From Fictibacillus aquaticus (GTDB lineage: Bacteria; Bacillota; Bacilli; Bacillales; Fictibacillaceae): 64,000 nucleotides of DNA. The DNA is taken from contig NZ_NOII01000001.1 in the NCBI RefSeq assembly GCF_002245695.1, positions 1,116,001 through 1,180,000 of the forward strand. The letters are read 5' to 3'. Positions 44,135 to 53,150 of the stretch are shown here, piece by piece; the first letter of the stretch is position 1; every line of letters starts with the position of its first letter. The translations under genes and the position numbers were made by a program. Under the pieces are notes generated by a model that saw only the letters and a program-made list of their open reading frames with translations, ran no database searches and was not told where the DNA came from.

Positions 44135-44932
44135 ATGGCTAAAGGAGACTTGCTCATTATCGGCGGCAATGAAGATAAAAAAGAGAACAGAACGATCCTT
44201 CAGAAGTTTTCTTCTCTCTGTCTTGACCGAAAGGGTCCTATCGGTATTTTAACGACTGCATCCGGTTTTCCAGAAGAAGTGGGAGATGAATATAAACAGC
44301 TTTTCCAAGAGCTTCATGGAGAGGAGCCTGTCTTGTTTCACTTGGACACAAGAGAAAAGGCAGAATGCGATAATCTACCCCGCAGACTTAGTGAACTGTC
44401 CGGCCTATTCATGACAGGCGGTGATCAGCTTCGATTGACAAGCATCCTCGGCGGCACATGTTTTTACAAGCATCTGATTAAAAACTGGCACGATGGCATG
44501 ATAGTCGGAGGAACGAGTGCAGGTGCAGCTGTTATGAGCAGGCTGATGATCTTCTCCTCCAAAAACTTAAAAAACGCAGAGGCAGCCTATCTAGAGATGG
44601 GTTCAGGCTTCGGTTTTCTTGAAGACGTTATCATCGACCAGCACTTTTCACAGCGTGACAGATTTTCACGACTCATGCGTGCGATAGCTCTTAATCCGCA
44701 AATCATAGGTGTAGGAATCGATGAAAACACGGCGATTTGGGTCAAGAATGAAGGAGAATTGTTTGAAGTGCTCGGCGAGTATAACGTGAGCATCTTTGAC
44801 GGGAAGAAATCCGTATATATAGATATTGCAGAAAAATCAACAACGAACATGACCATTTCTGACATCCGCTTCCACACACTTGGTGAAGGCGCGATTTTCC
44901 ATCTTCAAAAACGTGAACTTATACTGCCCTAA
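44135..44932 (+). CDS. cphB: Cyanophycinase
   Basis: 265 aa serine peptidase of the S51 type that cuts cyanophycin (multi-L-arginyl-poly-L-aspartate) into Asp-Arg dipeptides. Catalytic Ser128 in VGGTSAGAAVMS; GLFMTGGDQLRL, DQHFSQRDRFSRLMRAIA and GVGIDENTAIWV match the family. AAGGTGATG upstream of ATG. Operon with cphA; stop of cphB and start of cphA are 16 bases apart. Confidence 0.92.
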   Translation: MAKGDLLIIGGNEDKKENRTILQKFSSLCLDRKGPIGILTTASGFPEEVGDEYKQLFQELHGEEPVLFHLDTREKAECDNLPRRLSELSGLFMTGGDQLRLTSILGGTCFYKHLIKNWHDGMIVGGTSAGAAVMSRLMIFSSKNLKNAEAAYLEMGSGFGFLEDVIIDQHFSQRDRFSRLMRAIALNPQIIGVGIDENTAIWVKNEGELFEVLGEYNVSIFDGKKSVYIDIAEKSTTNMTISDIRFHTLGEGAIFHLQKRELILP

Positions 44933-44948
44933 GGAGCGAAAACCGAAT

Positions 44949-47576
44949 ATGAAAATTAATCGTGTCAATTATTTATCCGGACCGAACTTGCACAGCTTTA
45001 AGCCTACTATCTGGATTGAACTCGACATCGAGGACCTGGAAGAAAAGCCTTCCAGCGCTATACCTGGATTCACTGACACTCTCCTTTCAATCATTCCAAG
45101 CTTGCACACACATACGTGTTCACGCGGTTATCCAGGCGGATTCGTTGAACGCCTGCATGAAGGCACTTGGATGGGGCACATTCTAGAGCATATCGCGCTT
45201 GAGATTCAGCACCTTGCCGGCATTAAAGTGAAACGCGGCAAGACCATCACGAGCAAGCAGAAGGGCATTTATTTCGTTACATATGATTACCGAGAACCTA
45301 AATCCGGCTATTACGCCTTTGAAGCGGCTATGGAAATCGTCACCGCTATTTTGAACGGCGACACGATCTATGCCGCACCATATATTGAAAAAACATCACA
45401 GCTATACCATGAATATAAACTTGGACCGAGCACAGAAGCCGTTTACGAAGCGGCACTCGCTCGCAAGATACCAGTCGAGCGTGTCGGCACAGACAGTTTT
45501 CTCCGCATCGGCACCGGCTCGAAGCAAAAATATGTACAGGCGACCATTTCAAGCCAGACATCGTATATGGCTGTTGAAAATGCTTGTGACAAAGACATGA
45601 CGAAGCAGCTCCTTGCAGGCGCTGGAATCCCTGTCCCAGCTGGCGAGGTGATCACCACTGAACAAGAGCTTGTTGATGCGGGTATGCGGCTGGGCTTCCC
45701 TCTCGTTATCAAACCGCTCAATGGACGCCAGGGTAAGGATATCGTGACCAACATCAGAGATGAAGCCGAGCTGCTGAATGCTTTTCATTGCGTATACAGC
45801 GAAGGCGTTTCTTATATTATTGAACGTTATTACGAAGGAAATGATTACCGATTTTTTGTTGTCGACGGAAAATTAGTTGCGGCGAGCCTTCGCCTGCCGC
45901 CTATGGTAATTGGCGATGGAGTACGGACAATCGCTGAATTGATTGAAGAGGAGAATATGAATCCGCTCCGCGGAGATGGACATGAAAAAGCGATGACAAA
46001 AATACCTCTCGATGAGCGCACAGCTTGCCACCTCGAGCTGTCTGGATTTTCTCTCCACACTGTGCTGAAAGAAGGGCAGCGAATTGATGTGCTCGGGAAC
46101 GCTAACCTGTCCACCGGCGGTTCTGCCATCGATGTGACAGACATCGTGCACCGGACATACCGTGACATCGCCGTTTCAGCAGCTCATGCAGTCGGGCTCG
46201 ATATTGCGGGAATCGACTTGATCTCAAACGACGTGTCTGCACCATATAAAGCCGGCAGCGGAGCGGTTTTAGAGGTTAACGCAGCTCCAGGCATCCGCAT
46301 GCATCTCTACCCTTCTGCAGGTGAGGCAAGAGATGCTGGCGGGGCGATTGTGGATTATCTGTTTTCTTCAAGAGAAGAAGCCGCCATTCCGGTCGTAGCG
46401 GTCACCGGCACGAATGGAAAAACAACTGTCACAAGACTCACCGCCCACCTTCTTCAAAAAGAAGGCTTAAATATAGGAATGACAAACTCTGATGGGGTTT
46501 GGCTGAATGACAATCAGATCGATTCTGGTGATTGCAGCGGACCAAAGTCGGCGAGGAAAGTGCTGTCTCATCCGTCCACTGATATTGCTGTACTTGAAAC
46601 AGCAAGGGGCGGCCTGCTTCGTGAAGGTCTAGCTTTCCGTTATTGCGACGTTGGCATTGTCACAAACGTGTCGGAGGACCATCTTGGCCAAAACGGAATC
46701 GAGACTCTAGAAGATTTGCAAAAGTTAAAGCGCACTATCCCTGAAGTTGTACTGTCTGAAGGGCATTGTGTATTAAACGCGGACGATCTCGGCTGTGCGG
46801 CTATGGCTGAGCATACAGAAGGCAAAATTATTTACTTTTCATTATACGAGGATAATCCGCTCATTATCGATGCAATTGAAAACGGTGACACCGTATGGTA
46901 CGTGAAGGATGACTGGGTGATGATGGCGGAATTAGGAAAAGTTGTGCGCTTCCTCCCTGTATCACATATTCCGATTACCATTGGCGGAGCTGCGCGCCAT
47001 AATATCGCTAACTCTCTCGCCGCACTCGCCGCTGCTCACTCGCTTGGCCGCAGCCTTGCCGAACTGCGCAGCAAGATCATTACGTTCCAGCCTTCTATGG
47101 AACAGAGCCGGGGACGCTTCAACATGGAGCATGCGAATGGACGAACGGTAATCATCGATTATGCACATAATCCAGCAGGAATGAATGCTATTTTTGAAAC
47201 GATTGCTTCTCTTCCTAAAAACAGGATCATTGTCGCAGCATCAGCCGCAGGCGACCGGCCTGACGACACGATTTTCCAAATGGGACGAATTATAGGAGAA
47301 TCTGCGGATGTGTTCATTGCCAAACAGGATCGAACCCTGCGCGGGCGCAAGTCAGGTGAATCAATTAGGCTATTGCAGGATGGGGCACTCTCATCCGGAA
47401 GAGATCTGGAACTATACGCGCTTATGTCTGAAAAAGACGCCTTCGAACAAGCGGTAACTCTCTCTGAACCAGGTGACCTGCTGCTGTTTTTCTATGATGA
47501 TTTCAGTTTGGCAGAGGAAGCTGTGGAAAACCTAAAATATCCCTACAGTCAAACCGCAGCCTTAATTACGCCATAA
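44949..47576 (+). CDS. cphA: Cyanophycin synthetase
   Basis: 875 aa from ATG 44949 with AAGGAG upstream; the usual length. Polymerises Asp and Arg into cyanophycin using ATP. N-terminal domain 1-160; ATP-grasp domain about 210-480 with FPLVIKPLNGRQGKDI and EVNAAPGIRMHLYPS; C-terminal Mur-ligase-like domain with P-loop VTGTNGKTTVTRL (from 485) and the ADP-binding IDYAHNPAGMNAI. Cyanophycin genes are best known in cyanobacteria but occur in some Firmicutes as a nitrogen store. Confidence 0.94.
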   Translation: MKINRVNYLSGPNLHSFKPTIWIELDIEDLEEKPSSAIPGFTDTLLSIIPSLHTHTCSRGYPGGFVERLHEGTWMGHILEHIALEIQHLAGIKVKRGKTITSKQKGIYFVTYDYREPKSGYYAFEAAMEIVTAILNGDTIYAAPYIEKTSQLYHEYKLGPSTEAVYEAALARKIPVERVGTDSFLRIGTGSKQKYVQATISSQTSYMAVENACDKDMTKQLLAGAGIPVPAGEVITTEQELVDAGMRLGFPLVIKPLNGRQGKDIVTNIRDEAELLNAFHCVYSEGVSYIIERYYEGNDYRFFVVDGKLVAASLRLPPMVIGDGVRTIAELIEEENMNPLRGDGHEKAMTKIPLDERTACHLELSGFSLHTVLKEGQRIDVLGNANLSTGGSAIDVTDIVHRTYRDIAVSAAHAVGLDIAGIDLISNDVSAPYKAGSGAVLEVNAAPGIRMHLYPSAGEARDAGGAIVDYLFSSREEAAIPVVAVTGTNGKTTVTRLTAHLLQKEGLNIGMTNSDGVWLNDNQIDSGDCSGPKSARKVLSHPSTDIAVLETARGGLLREGLAFRYCDVGIVTNVSEDHLGQNGIETLEDLQKLKRTIPEVVLSEGHCVLNADDLGCAAMAEHTEGKIIYFSLYEDNPLIIDAIENGDTVWYVKDDWVMMAELGKVVRFLPVSHIPITIGGAARHNIANSLAALAAAHSLGRSLAELRSKIITFQPSMEQSRGRFNMEHANGRTVIIDYAHNPAGMNAIFETIASLPKNRIIVAASAAGDRPDDTIFQMGRIIGESADVFIAKQDRTLRGRKSGESIRLLQDGALSSGRDLELYALMSEKDAFEQAVTLSEPGDLLLFFYDDFSLAEEAVENLKYPYSQTAALITP

Positions 47577-47623
47577 AAAATAAAGATTAAAAATGCTGTG
47601 ATCTCCTTTTGCATTTTCAGCAC

Positions 47624-47649
47624 AAAAAAAGCCGCATTTCGCGGCTTTT
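47624..47649. terminator. Bidirectional terminator
   Basis: Stem AAAAAGCCGC/GCGGCTTTT with loop ATTTC between cphA and the convergent paralogue gene. Confidence 0.87.
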
Positions 47650-47655
47650 ATCTCA

Positions 47656-47880
47656 TCACTTCATGAGCGCAGTTATGGCTTCTGTGGCGTCCTGTATCTT
47701 AGCATATTGCTCGCGATGGCTCGTTGCTGTGCAAAAAATACTGAAGGTTTGATGGGTCTTGGAGTAGCTGAGTGTGAACAGCTCTTGATTTTCATGGCTG
47801 AACGTATGCGTCACTTCTGATTCCGCATAAGGGCTTGTCTGCAATTCTGCCAGAATAAATACAATGCTTTGCTGGTTCAT
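47656..47880 (-). CDS. Small protein, paralogue of the 43652 gene; right flank of the cyanophycin locus
   Basis: 74 aa from ATG 47880 (GGAAAGGGG eight bases upstream). Shares ELQ, SEVTHTF, and a C-terminal DATEAIT helix with the 43652 product. Lies at the other side of cphB-cphA, so the two paralogues bracket the locus, both on the minus strand. Function unknown; a link to nitrogen storage is inference from position only. Confidence 0.72.
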   Translation of the reverse strand: MNQQSIVFILAELQTSPYAESEVTHTFSHENQELFTLSYSKTHQTFSIFCTATSHREQYAKIQDATEAITALMK

Positions 47881-47995
47881 ACTGTAACCCCTTTCCATTA
47901 TAGGGGGGCTTCAACGTACAAAGAACCCAAATAATATTATATTTACTGCTTCACCATAACAAATTTTCCCTAAAATAGATAGGGCACCATCCTTT

Positions 47996-48037
47996 AAAAA
48001 AGCCGTGAACCCTCTGCTGAAAGGGGCTCACGGCTTT
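47996..48037 (-). terminator. Terminator of the DinB-family gene
   Basis: AAAGCCGTGA / TCACGGCTTT arms, inner CCC/GGG pairs, T-run on the minus strand; directly after the stop at 48043. Confidence 0.8.
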
Positions 48038-48042
48038 GTAAA

Positions 48043-48513
48043 TTATTTGTTGACGATAGCATTTTGGACGATTTTCTTCATACTCTGAATTTGGCCAAGA
48101 TGATTCGCTTCATGAAAAGCAGCCATATTCGCCAGCTCCCCAAAAGTTTCAAGCCCAAGAAAAGGCTTTGTAAGCACTTGGTTATATGCTTCTGACGGAA
48201 TCTGCTGCAGTCTATCCACCTGATTCTTCAGATGTTCGACAAGCTCTGAAAGGGAAGGCACTTCCCCGCTCCACTCGGACGGTCTTGTTCCTTTTCCAAA
48301 TAGATCTAGATATTTTTCGGGCAGATAAGACGATTTCTTTGGAAAGCCCATCATGAATTGCTCAGTTACAGTCAGAACATGACCGATCTGCCAGCGAATC
48401 GTGTTATTGAATCCTTCTGGCTGAACATCCAGTATGCCTTCATCGAGCCCATCTACATTTCTCAGAAAAAATCGGCGTGTCATTTCAAAGTTTTTCAAAG
48501 TAAATTCGTTCAT
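48043..48513 (-). CDS. DinB-family (DUF664/YfiT) metal-binding protein
   Basis: 156 aa from the third of three consecutive ATG codons, which has the best spacing to AGGAGG. Four-helix DinB fold with His ligands in WQIGHVLTV and FHEANHLGQIQSM. Family members include bacillithiol S-transferases and metal-dependent hydrolases; which applies is unclear. Single gene. Confidence 0.82.
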   Translation of the reverse strand: MNEFTLKNFEMTRRFFLRNVDGLDEGILDVQPEGFNNTIRWQIGHVLTVTEQFMMGFPKKSSYLPEKYLDLFGKGTRPSEWSGEVPSLSELVEHLKNQVDRLQQIPSEAYNQVLTKPFLGLETFGELANMAAFHEANHLGQIQSMKKIVQNAIVNK

Positions 48514-48566
48514 CATCATCCTCCTAAAAGTATGATTCTTACTTTCTTATTTTACAGCAGCTTTAA

Positions 48567-49220
48567 TTAAAAAGCGATTTCGAGCCGCTTTGTTGTCTCA
48601 AGCTGCAGCACCTCGACTTTTTCAAACAGTATTGGCTGCTTAAACAACGGTCCATCATACACATAAGTGTGATATTCACCAGCCTCCCCCATAGGGCAAA
48701 CCTTTTCTCTCGCAATATCTTGCAAAAAAGATTTATCAAGTTCGCGCCCCAGCCAATCCTCAGACAGTTTGTCGTCACGGACTCGGATGACTGCTGCCTT
48801 GTAGCCTGATTCAATAAATGTCTGTAAAGCGGAAAACGCCTCATCCTCCTTCATCCATAACGGATAAAGCGCACTGATGTCCGCTTCATCTACGGCCTTT
48901 TCTCCCCACTCGCGGTGTTCAGTCAAGTAAAGATCACCGAACGCTATCGCTTCTAATTCATATTTTTGTTTTAAAACGTTCAACCGTTCCACATAGTCAG
49001 TCGTGTATGTTTCAAACGTGCAGCTGACGAACTCTAGCGGTATACCGAGTGCATCCGCCTGGCGTTGTATTGCTTCTATTCTCTCACCGTGCCCGAACGT
49101 CCGGTTGATGTCTGCCGGGACAGTTGTGATCAGACACGCGGCCTTATGCCCGGATTTAACCAGCTTGTCAAGCATCATACAGCTATCCTTACCGCCGCTC
49201 CAAGATATTGCTGTAATCAT
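48567..49220 (-). CDS. PP-loop ATP pyrophosphatase (Dph6/DUF71-like)
   Basis: 217 aa. SGGKDS PP-loop at residues 9-14 and a C-terminal GEAGEYHTYVYDGPLF, the signature of diphthine-ammonia ligase-like proteins. Bacteria have no diphthamide, so the actual substrate is unknown. AAGGCGGG before ATG. Lies 13 bases after the dctR stop and may be co-transcribed with dctS-dctR. Confidence 0.83.
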   Translation of the reverse strand: MITAISWSGGKDSCMMLDKLVKSGHKAACLITTVPADINRTFGHGERIEAIQRQADALGIPLEFVSCTFETYTTDYVERLNVLKQKYELEAIAFGDLYLTEHREWGEKAVDEADISALYPLWMKEDEAFSALQTFIESGYKAAVIRVRDDKLSEDWLGRELDKSFLQDIAREKVCPMGEAGEYHTYVYDGPLFKQPILFEKVEVLQLETTKRLEIAF

Positions 49221-49233
49221 CGTTATCCCGCCT

Positions 49234-49920
49234 TTACCTTTTAATCTTATAACGGTTCACCGGCCGTCCCACTCCGCCATATGTCATATGAATCGTGATG
49301 TTGCCTGTTTTCTCGAGATGATCCAGATAACGCCGTGCTGTCACTCTGGCGAGTCCGATTCCTTCCGCTACCTCTTCTGCAGAAACTTCATCGCTCTGCG
49401 CTTTTAAATAACTTAAGATTTTGTTCAGCGTTACACCGTTCAACCCTTTCGGCAGCTCTTCTTCGTCGCTTTTTTTCTCGGCCTTTTGCGAAGGCTGAAA
49501 CATCATCTTATCGAGCTCTGTCTGTGTAAAATGACCGCTGCTGCCGGTCTCCTCGCGATATGCTCTATATTTCAAAAGCGCCTGCTGAATCCTTTCGAAC
49601 TTAAACGGCTTCATGATGTAATCAAACGCACCATTCTGCAGGAATAAGCGCACGGTCTCCATGTCGCTAGCGGCAGTAATCGCAATAATATCGGTGTCTA
49701 TTCCTTCACTCCGAATTTGACGCAGCGTCTCAAGTCCGTCCTGTTCAGGCATATACATATCAATGATGACCAAGTCCGGCTGCACTTCACGAATCTTACG
49801 CATTCCTTCTCTGCCGTTCGAAGCGATCGCCGCCACTGAAAAGCCGTCCACTTTCTCTACAAACATCCGGTTCACGTCCTGTACCATAAGATCGTCCTCG
49901 ATCAGTACCACTTTCAGCAT
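49234..49920 (-). CDS. dctR: Response regulator DctR (CitB/DcuR family)
   Basis: 228 aa from ATG 49920 after GGAGGAG. Receiver domain 1-120 with Asp9-Asp10, phospho-acceptor Asp54 in VIIDMYMPEQDG and Lys in MKPFKFERIQ; C-terminal winged helix-turn-helix with VSAEEVAEGIGLARVTARRYLDHLEKTG cited in part, typical of CitB/DcuR regulators. Partner of DctS, four bases upstream. Expected to activate C4-dicarboxylate uptake, here most likely dctA at 57507. Confidence 0.9.
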   Translation of the reverse strand: MLKVVLIEDDLMVQDVNRMFVEKVDGFSVAAIASNGREGMRKIREVQPDLVIIDMYMPEQDGLETLRQIRSEGIDTDIIAITAASDMETVRLFLQNGAFDYIMKPFKFERIQQALLKYRAYREETGSSGHFTQTELDKMMFQPSQKAEKKSDEEELPKGLNGVTLNKILSYLKAQSDEVSAEEVAEGIGLARVTARRYLDHLEKTGNITIHMTYGGVGRPVNRYKIKR

Positions 49921-49924
49921 TTTT

Positions 49925-51508
49925 TCACTCCTCCACCCGGAACAACACAACAAATGTTGAACCTTGCCCCGGCTTCGACTCTACTTCCAGTTCTCCTTTA
50001 CCTTTTGCTGCAATGTTTTGCACGAGATACAAACCGATGCCGCGTCCTTCATCCGCTTTCGTCGAATATCCTTGCTCAAAAATTTGCGGCACATCGCTCT
50101 GTTCTATGCCTGCTCCGTTATCTTCTACTAAAATCGTAAATTGTTTTTCCGTCTGTACGACGCTGACGTATATTTCTTTTTCCAGAATGTCGACACAATT
50201 AAACGAATCAAACGCGTTTTCGATCAAATTGCCAAGTATGATCACAACATCATGATGATCGAGACATCTAGGCAGTCTCTCTAATCGGCTGTTTCGGTCA
50301 ATATGGACCACGATGCCGAGCTCTTTACCGCGGCTTACCTTACTTAGAAGCAGACCAGCAATGCTGTCATCTTTCAAATTAGCTGTCAAAAACCTAGTCA
50401 GCTCTTCCTGTTCTTCTGTTACGGCAAACACATAATCAAGCGCCTTATCACGGCTGCCAAGCTGGATGAGTCCCGCAATCGTATGCAGTTTATTCATGTG
50501 CTCATGGTTCTGCACGCGAAGAGCATTGACAAACGCTTTTACCCCTGTCAGCTCTTCAGCCATCTGTTTCACTTCAGTCCGGTCCTGGAAAATCGCTACC
50601 GCTCCGACTGTTACCCCGTTTACCTTGATCGGAACACGGTTGCTCATAATGTTCAAGCTGCCGAGCTGAAGCTCTTTATTATAGATCGGCCGGTTAATCC
50701 GGAGTATCTCCGGCAGATACGTGTCCGGAATGACCTCTCGAATCAGTCTGCCAGTCACATCCCCGCTCACTCCAATCATCTGCTTCGCTTTTTCATTAAA
50801 AATAGTAATCCGCTCATTCGTATCAATGGCGATTACACCCTCGTGCATCGCGTTGAATGTTTCTGTCCGCTCAACAAACAGCCGGGCGATTTCGTGCGGT
50901 TCGAGCGAGAACATCTGGCGTCTTACATGGCGGGCGAGCAGCCATGCGCCCCATCCTCCGAAAAAGAGTGAAAGTGCACCCGTCAGCCAGATTTCTGTTT
51001 TCACATCTGATAGGACTTCCCATAAACTCGGCAGCCTGTATCCTGTAATCACGACACCGATTTGTTCATGTGAGGTGCCTATGATTGGCTCGAACGCTCT
51101 GATCATCGTGCCGACCTCGCCTTTGGCGGCAGTGGTGTATGAGTGCTCGGCGAAAGCTGCACCTTCATCACTGCCTTCTGAAATGGTACCGATCTGTTTT
51201 TTTACCGGATGCGACAAACGCACACGGTTCATATCCAGCACTACGATATAATCGGCATTATTGACGATCCGGATTCGCTCCACTATGCCATTAATTCTTT
51301 CTCTGTCACGCTCGCTGCCTGTGATCAGCTGGCGCAGCTCGGGCAGTTCAGCGACGGTTCTCGAAGTCAGCCTGCCTCTTTCCTCGAGGTCGCTTTCTTT
51401 CTCGCTCATCGTGTTTCCGAACAGAACCATTCCGCCGAGAAGCAGCGAAAATCCAATGATAAAGAAAATCAGTGCGGTGATTTTTGTATGAATAGAAAAG
51501 TAGTTCAT
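49925..51508 (-). CDS. dctS: Sensor histidine kinase DctS (CitA/DcuS family)
   Basis: 527 aa from ATG 51508 with AGAGGAG upstream. Transmembrane helix about 12-30, extracellular PDC/Cache-like sensor about 40-170, second helix about 175-195, PAS about 215-325, H-box RVQNHEHMNKLHTIAGLIQLG cited in part, HATPase with IILGNLIENAFDS, VEDNGAGI and GRGIGLYLVQNIA. Senses C4-dicarboxylates with the help of DctB. A near-cre site lies in its promoter region (51526). Confidence 0.9.
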   Translation of the reverse strand: MNYFSIHTKITALIFFIIGFSLLLGGMVLFGNTMSEKESDLEERGRLTSRTVAELPELRQLITGSERDRERINGIVERIRIVNNADYIVVLDMNRVRLSHPVKKQIGTISEGSDEGAAFAEHSYTTAAKGEVGTMIRAFEPIIGTSHEQIGVVITGYRLPSLWEVLSDVKTEIWLTGALSLFFGGWGAWLLARHVRRQMFSLEPHEIARLFVERTETFNAMHEGVIAIDTNERITIFNEKAKQMIGVSGDVTGRLIREVIPDTYLPEILRINRPIYNKELQLGSLNIMSNRVPIKVNGVTVGAVAIFQDRTEVKQMAEELTGVKAFVNALRVQNHEHMNKLHTIAGLIQLGSRDKALDYVFAVTEEQEELTRFLTANLKDDSIAGLLLSKVSRGKELGIVVHIDRNSRLERLPRCLDHHDVVIILGNLIENAFDSFNCVDILEKEIYVSVVQTEKQFTILVEDNGAGIEQSDVPQIFEQGYSTKADEGRGIGLYLVQNIAAKGKGELEVESKPGQGSTFVVLFRVEE

Positions 51509-51525
51509 CTTTATGACGCTCCTCT

Positions 51526-51539
51526 TGTAAGCGCTAACG
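51526..51539. promoter_or_regulatory. Near-consensus cre site in the dctS-dctB intergenic region
   Basis: TGTAAGCGCTAACG matches 13 of 14 positions of the cre consensus TGWAANCGNTNWCA. Lies 18-31 bases before dctS. Confidence 0.6.
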
Positions 51540-51614
51540 TTTAACATTGTATTTGTTCTGTCTCCATCGTACACTAACACTAACCTAATTTGTAAAGATG
51601 AGTGTGGTGGCAGT

Positions 51615-52652
51615 ATGAGGTATTTTATCGCAGCAAGCGCCGTGACCGTTTTCGGACTCTTGGCATTTCTGCTGTTTCAATCCGGCATCAGCGAAAAAGA
51701 AATGCCGCATGACGATGAACAGGCAGGTTTGAAAGATCAGATTGTGATTCATTTCAGCCATGTCGTAGCCGAAAACACCCCTAAAGGTCTGACCGCGCAA
51801 AAATTCGCCGACCTTGTCGAGGATAAAACGGATGGCCGCATCAAGGTGCTCGTTTATCCGAACAGTATCATGTACAGTGACGGCGAGGAACTCGATGCCT
51901 TAAAGAATAACGAGGTTCAGATGATCGCCCCCTCCTTTTCCAAGCTACAGAAACTGGAGGTGCTCGATCTTCCCTTTTTGTTCCGTAACGACGAGCATGT
52001 CCGCTCTGTTTTTACTGGTCCGGTCGGAAAAAAACTGCTGCAGAGGGTGCAGACGAGTCATATTAAACCGATGGCACTATGGAGCAACGGCTTCAAACAA
52101 GTTACGCATAACAAAAAACACCTTGTTTCACCTGCCGATTTCAAAAATGAACGGATTCGGATCCAGCCGAGCAGTCTAATACAGATGCAATATGAAGAAC
52201 TTGGTGCCCAGCCTGTTCCTATTTCGTTCAATGATGTTTACCAGTCGCTCGAGGCGAACCGGATTGACGGCCAGGAAAATACCGTGTCCAACTTTTATTC
52301 AAAACGCTTTTATAAACTGCAAAAATATATGACCATCAGCAATCACGGGATACTCGGCTACGCCGTCCTCATGAACGGTTCTGTCTGGAAAAAGCTGAGT
52401 CCGCATGATCAAAGCATTTTGTCGGCAGCGATGGAAGAAGCGACCCAATGGAACGTCCAGCAGTCACAGAAAATGAACTCAAGCCAGCTGCAGGAGCTGC
52501 AGAATTCAGGAGAGATGTCATTTTATCGGCTGTCTGTAAAGCAAAAAGATGATTGGAAAAAGGCGTTCAAAGAGGTCTATGATCAGGCGGAGAGAGAAAT
52601 TGAAGCCGATTTAATTCATGCTATTAAAGTGGCTGAAAACGGCATCCATTAA
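51615..52652 (+). CDS. dctB: C4-dicarboxylate-binding protein DctB
   Basis: 345 aa. N-terminal hydrophobic segment (2-24, signal anchor or signal peptide) and a TRAP-type DctP binding fold with VIHFSHVVAENTPKGLTAQKFADLV, ALWSNGFKQVTHNKK and the ligand-binding Arg region NERIRIQPSSLIQMQYEELGAQPVPI, cited in part. No TRAP membrane genes are near; in B. subtilis DctB is a co-sensor of the DctS kinase. Divergent from dctS. Start at ATG 51615 with a weak GTGGTGG site. Confidence 0.88.
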   Translation: MRYFIAASAVTVFGLLAFLLFQSGISEKEMPHDDEQAGLKDQIVIHFSHVVAENTPKGLTAQKFADLVEDKTDGRIKVLVYPNSIMYSDGEELDALKNNEVQMIAPSFSKLQKLEVLDLPFLFRNDEHVRSVFTGPVGKKLLQRVQTSHIKPMALWSNGFKQVTHNKKHLVSPADFKNERIRIQPSSLIQMQYEELGAQPVPISFNDVYQSLEANRIDGQENTVSNFYSKRFYKLQKYMTISNHGILGYAVLMNGSVWKKLSPHDQSILSAAMEEATQWNVQQSQKMNSSQLQELQNSGEMSFYRLSVKQKDDWKKAFKEVYDQAEREIEADLIHAIKVAENGIH

Positions 52653-52779
52653 AAATCATTTTTCACTATTTTCTGTGTGAACTTGCTTATTCTAATTATT
52701 GATGTTAGTATAAAGAAGAATTATTTTTGTTCGGGTATGTAACAATAATACAAGTGATGAATAGCTTTAATGCTTTCTA

Positions 52780-52821
52780 TTGCGATGAGCAAGAATAGTA
52801 TTATAACGTGCGATCTCGCAC
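52780..52821 (+). promoter_or_regulatory. Candidate SigA promoter and 5' hairpin of the cold-shock gene
   Basis: TTGCGA (52780-52785), 16-base spacer, TATAAC (52802-52807), then the palindrome GTGCGATCTCGCAC (52808-52821) near the expected start of the RNA. Cold-shock genes often carry structured 5' leaders. Confidence 0.45.
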
Positions 52822-52840
52822 AAAATAGGAGGCAATACAC

Positions 52841-53041
52841 ATGGAACACGGAAAAGTTAAGTGGTTCAACGCAGAAAAAGGTTTCGGATTTATCGAAGTT
52901 GAAGGTGGAGACGATGTATTCGTACACTTCTCAGCTATCCAATCTGAAGGCTTCAAGTCTTTAGACGAAGGTCAAGAAGTTACTTTTGAAGTAGAACAAG
53001 GTCAACGCGGACCTCAAGCTACTAACGTACAAAAGGTTTAA
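52841..53041 (+). CDS. csp: Cold-shock protein (CspB/CspD-like)
   Basis: 66 aa, single OB-fold. Both RNA-binding motifs are present: KGFGFIEV (RNP1) and VFVHF (RNP2). Acts as an RNA chaperone. AGGAGG ten bases before ATG, strong terminator after the stop. Codon use looks like a highly expressed gene. Which csp paralogue this is cannot be told from the window. Confidence 0.95.
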   Translation: MEHGKVKWFNAEKGFGFIEVEGGDDVFVHFSAIQSEGFKSLDEGQEVTFEVEQGQRGPQATNVQKV

Positions 53042-53052
53042 TTGACCTTTTA

Positions 53053-53088
53053 AAAAAACCAGCCATCCCTCGGGGCGGCTGGTTTTTT
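53053..53088 (+). terminator. Terminator of the cold-shock gene
   Basis: AAAAAACCAGCC/GGCTGGTTTTTT stem with a 12-base loop containing CCCTCGGGG. Confidence 0.92.
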
Positions 53089-53102
53089 GTGGTTTATATA
53101 TG

Positions 53103-53142
53103 TATGTGGGGTACGGTACCTTTTGGTACCGTACCCCACATA
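53103..53142. repeat. Perfect 18-bp palindromic hairpin built on GGGGTACGGTACC
   Basis: Two arms of 18 bases (53103-53120 and 53125-53142) pair without a mismatch around a TTTT loop; each arm contains GGGGTACGGTACC. It lies after the csp terminator, has no T-run after it and is directly followed by array C. It is the tightest form of the 12-mer repeat seen in the window. Confidence 0.9.
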
Positions 53143-53150
53143 GTTCTTTA

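Noticed and set aside
52725-52740. SigB promoter before the cold-shock gene (GGGTAT)
   Set aside because: No GTTT-type -35 at the right distance; the SigA-like pair further downstream fits better.
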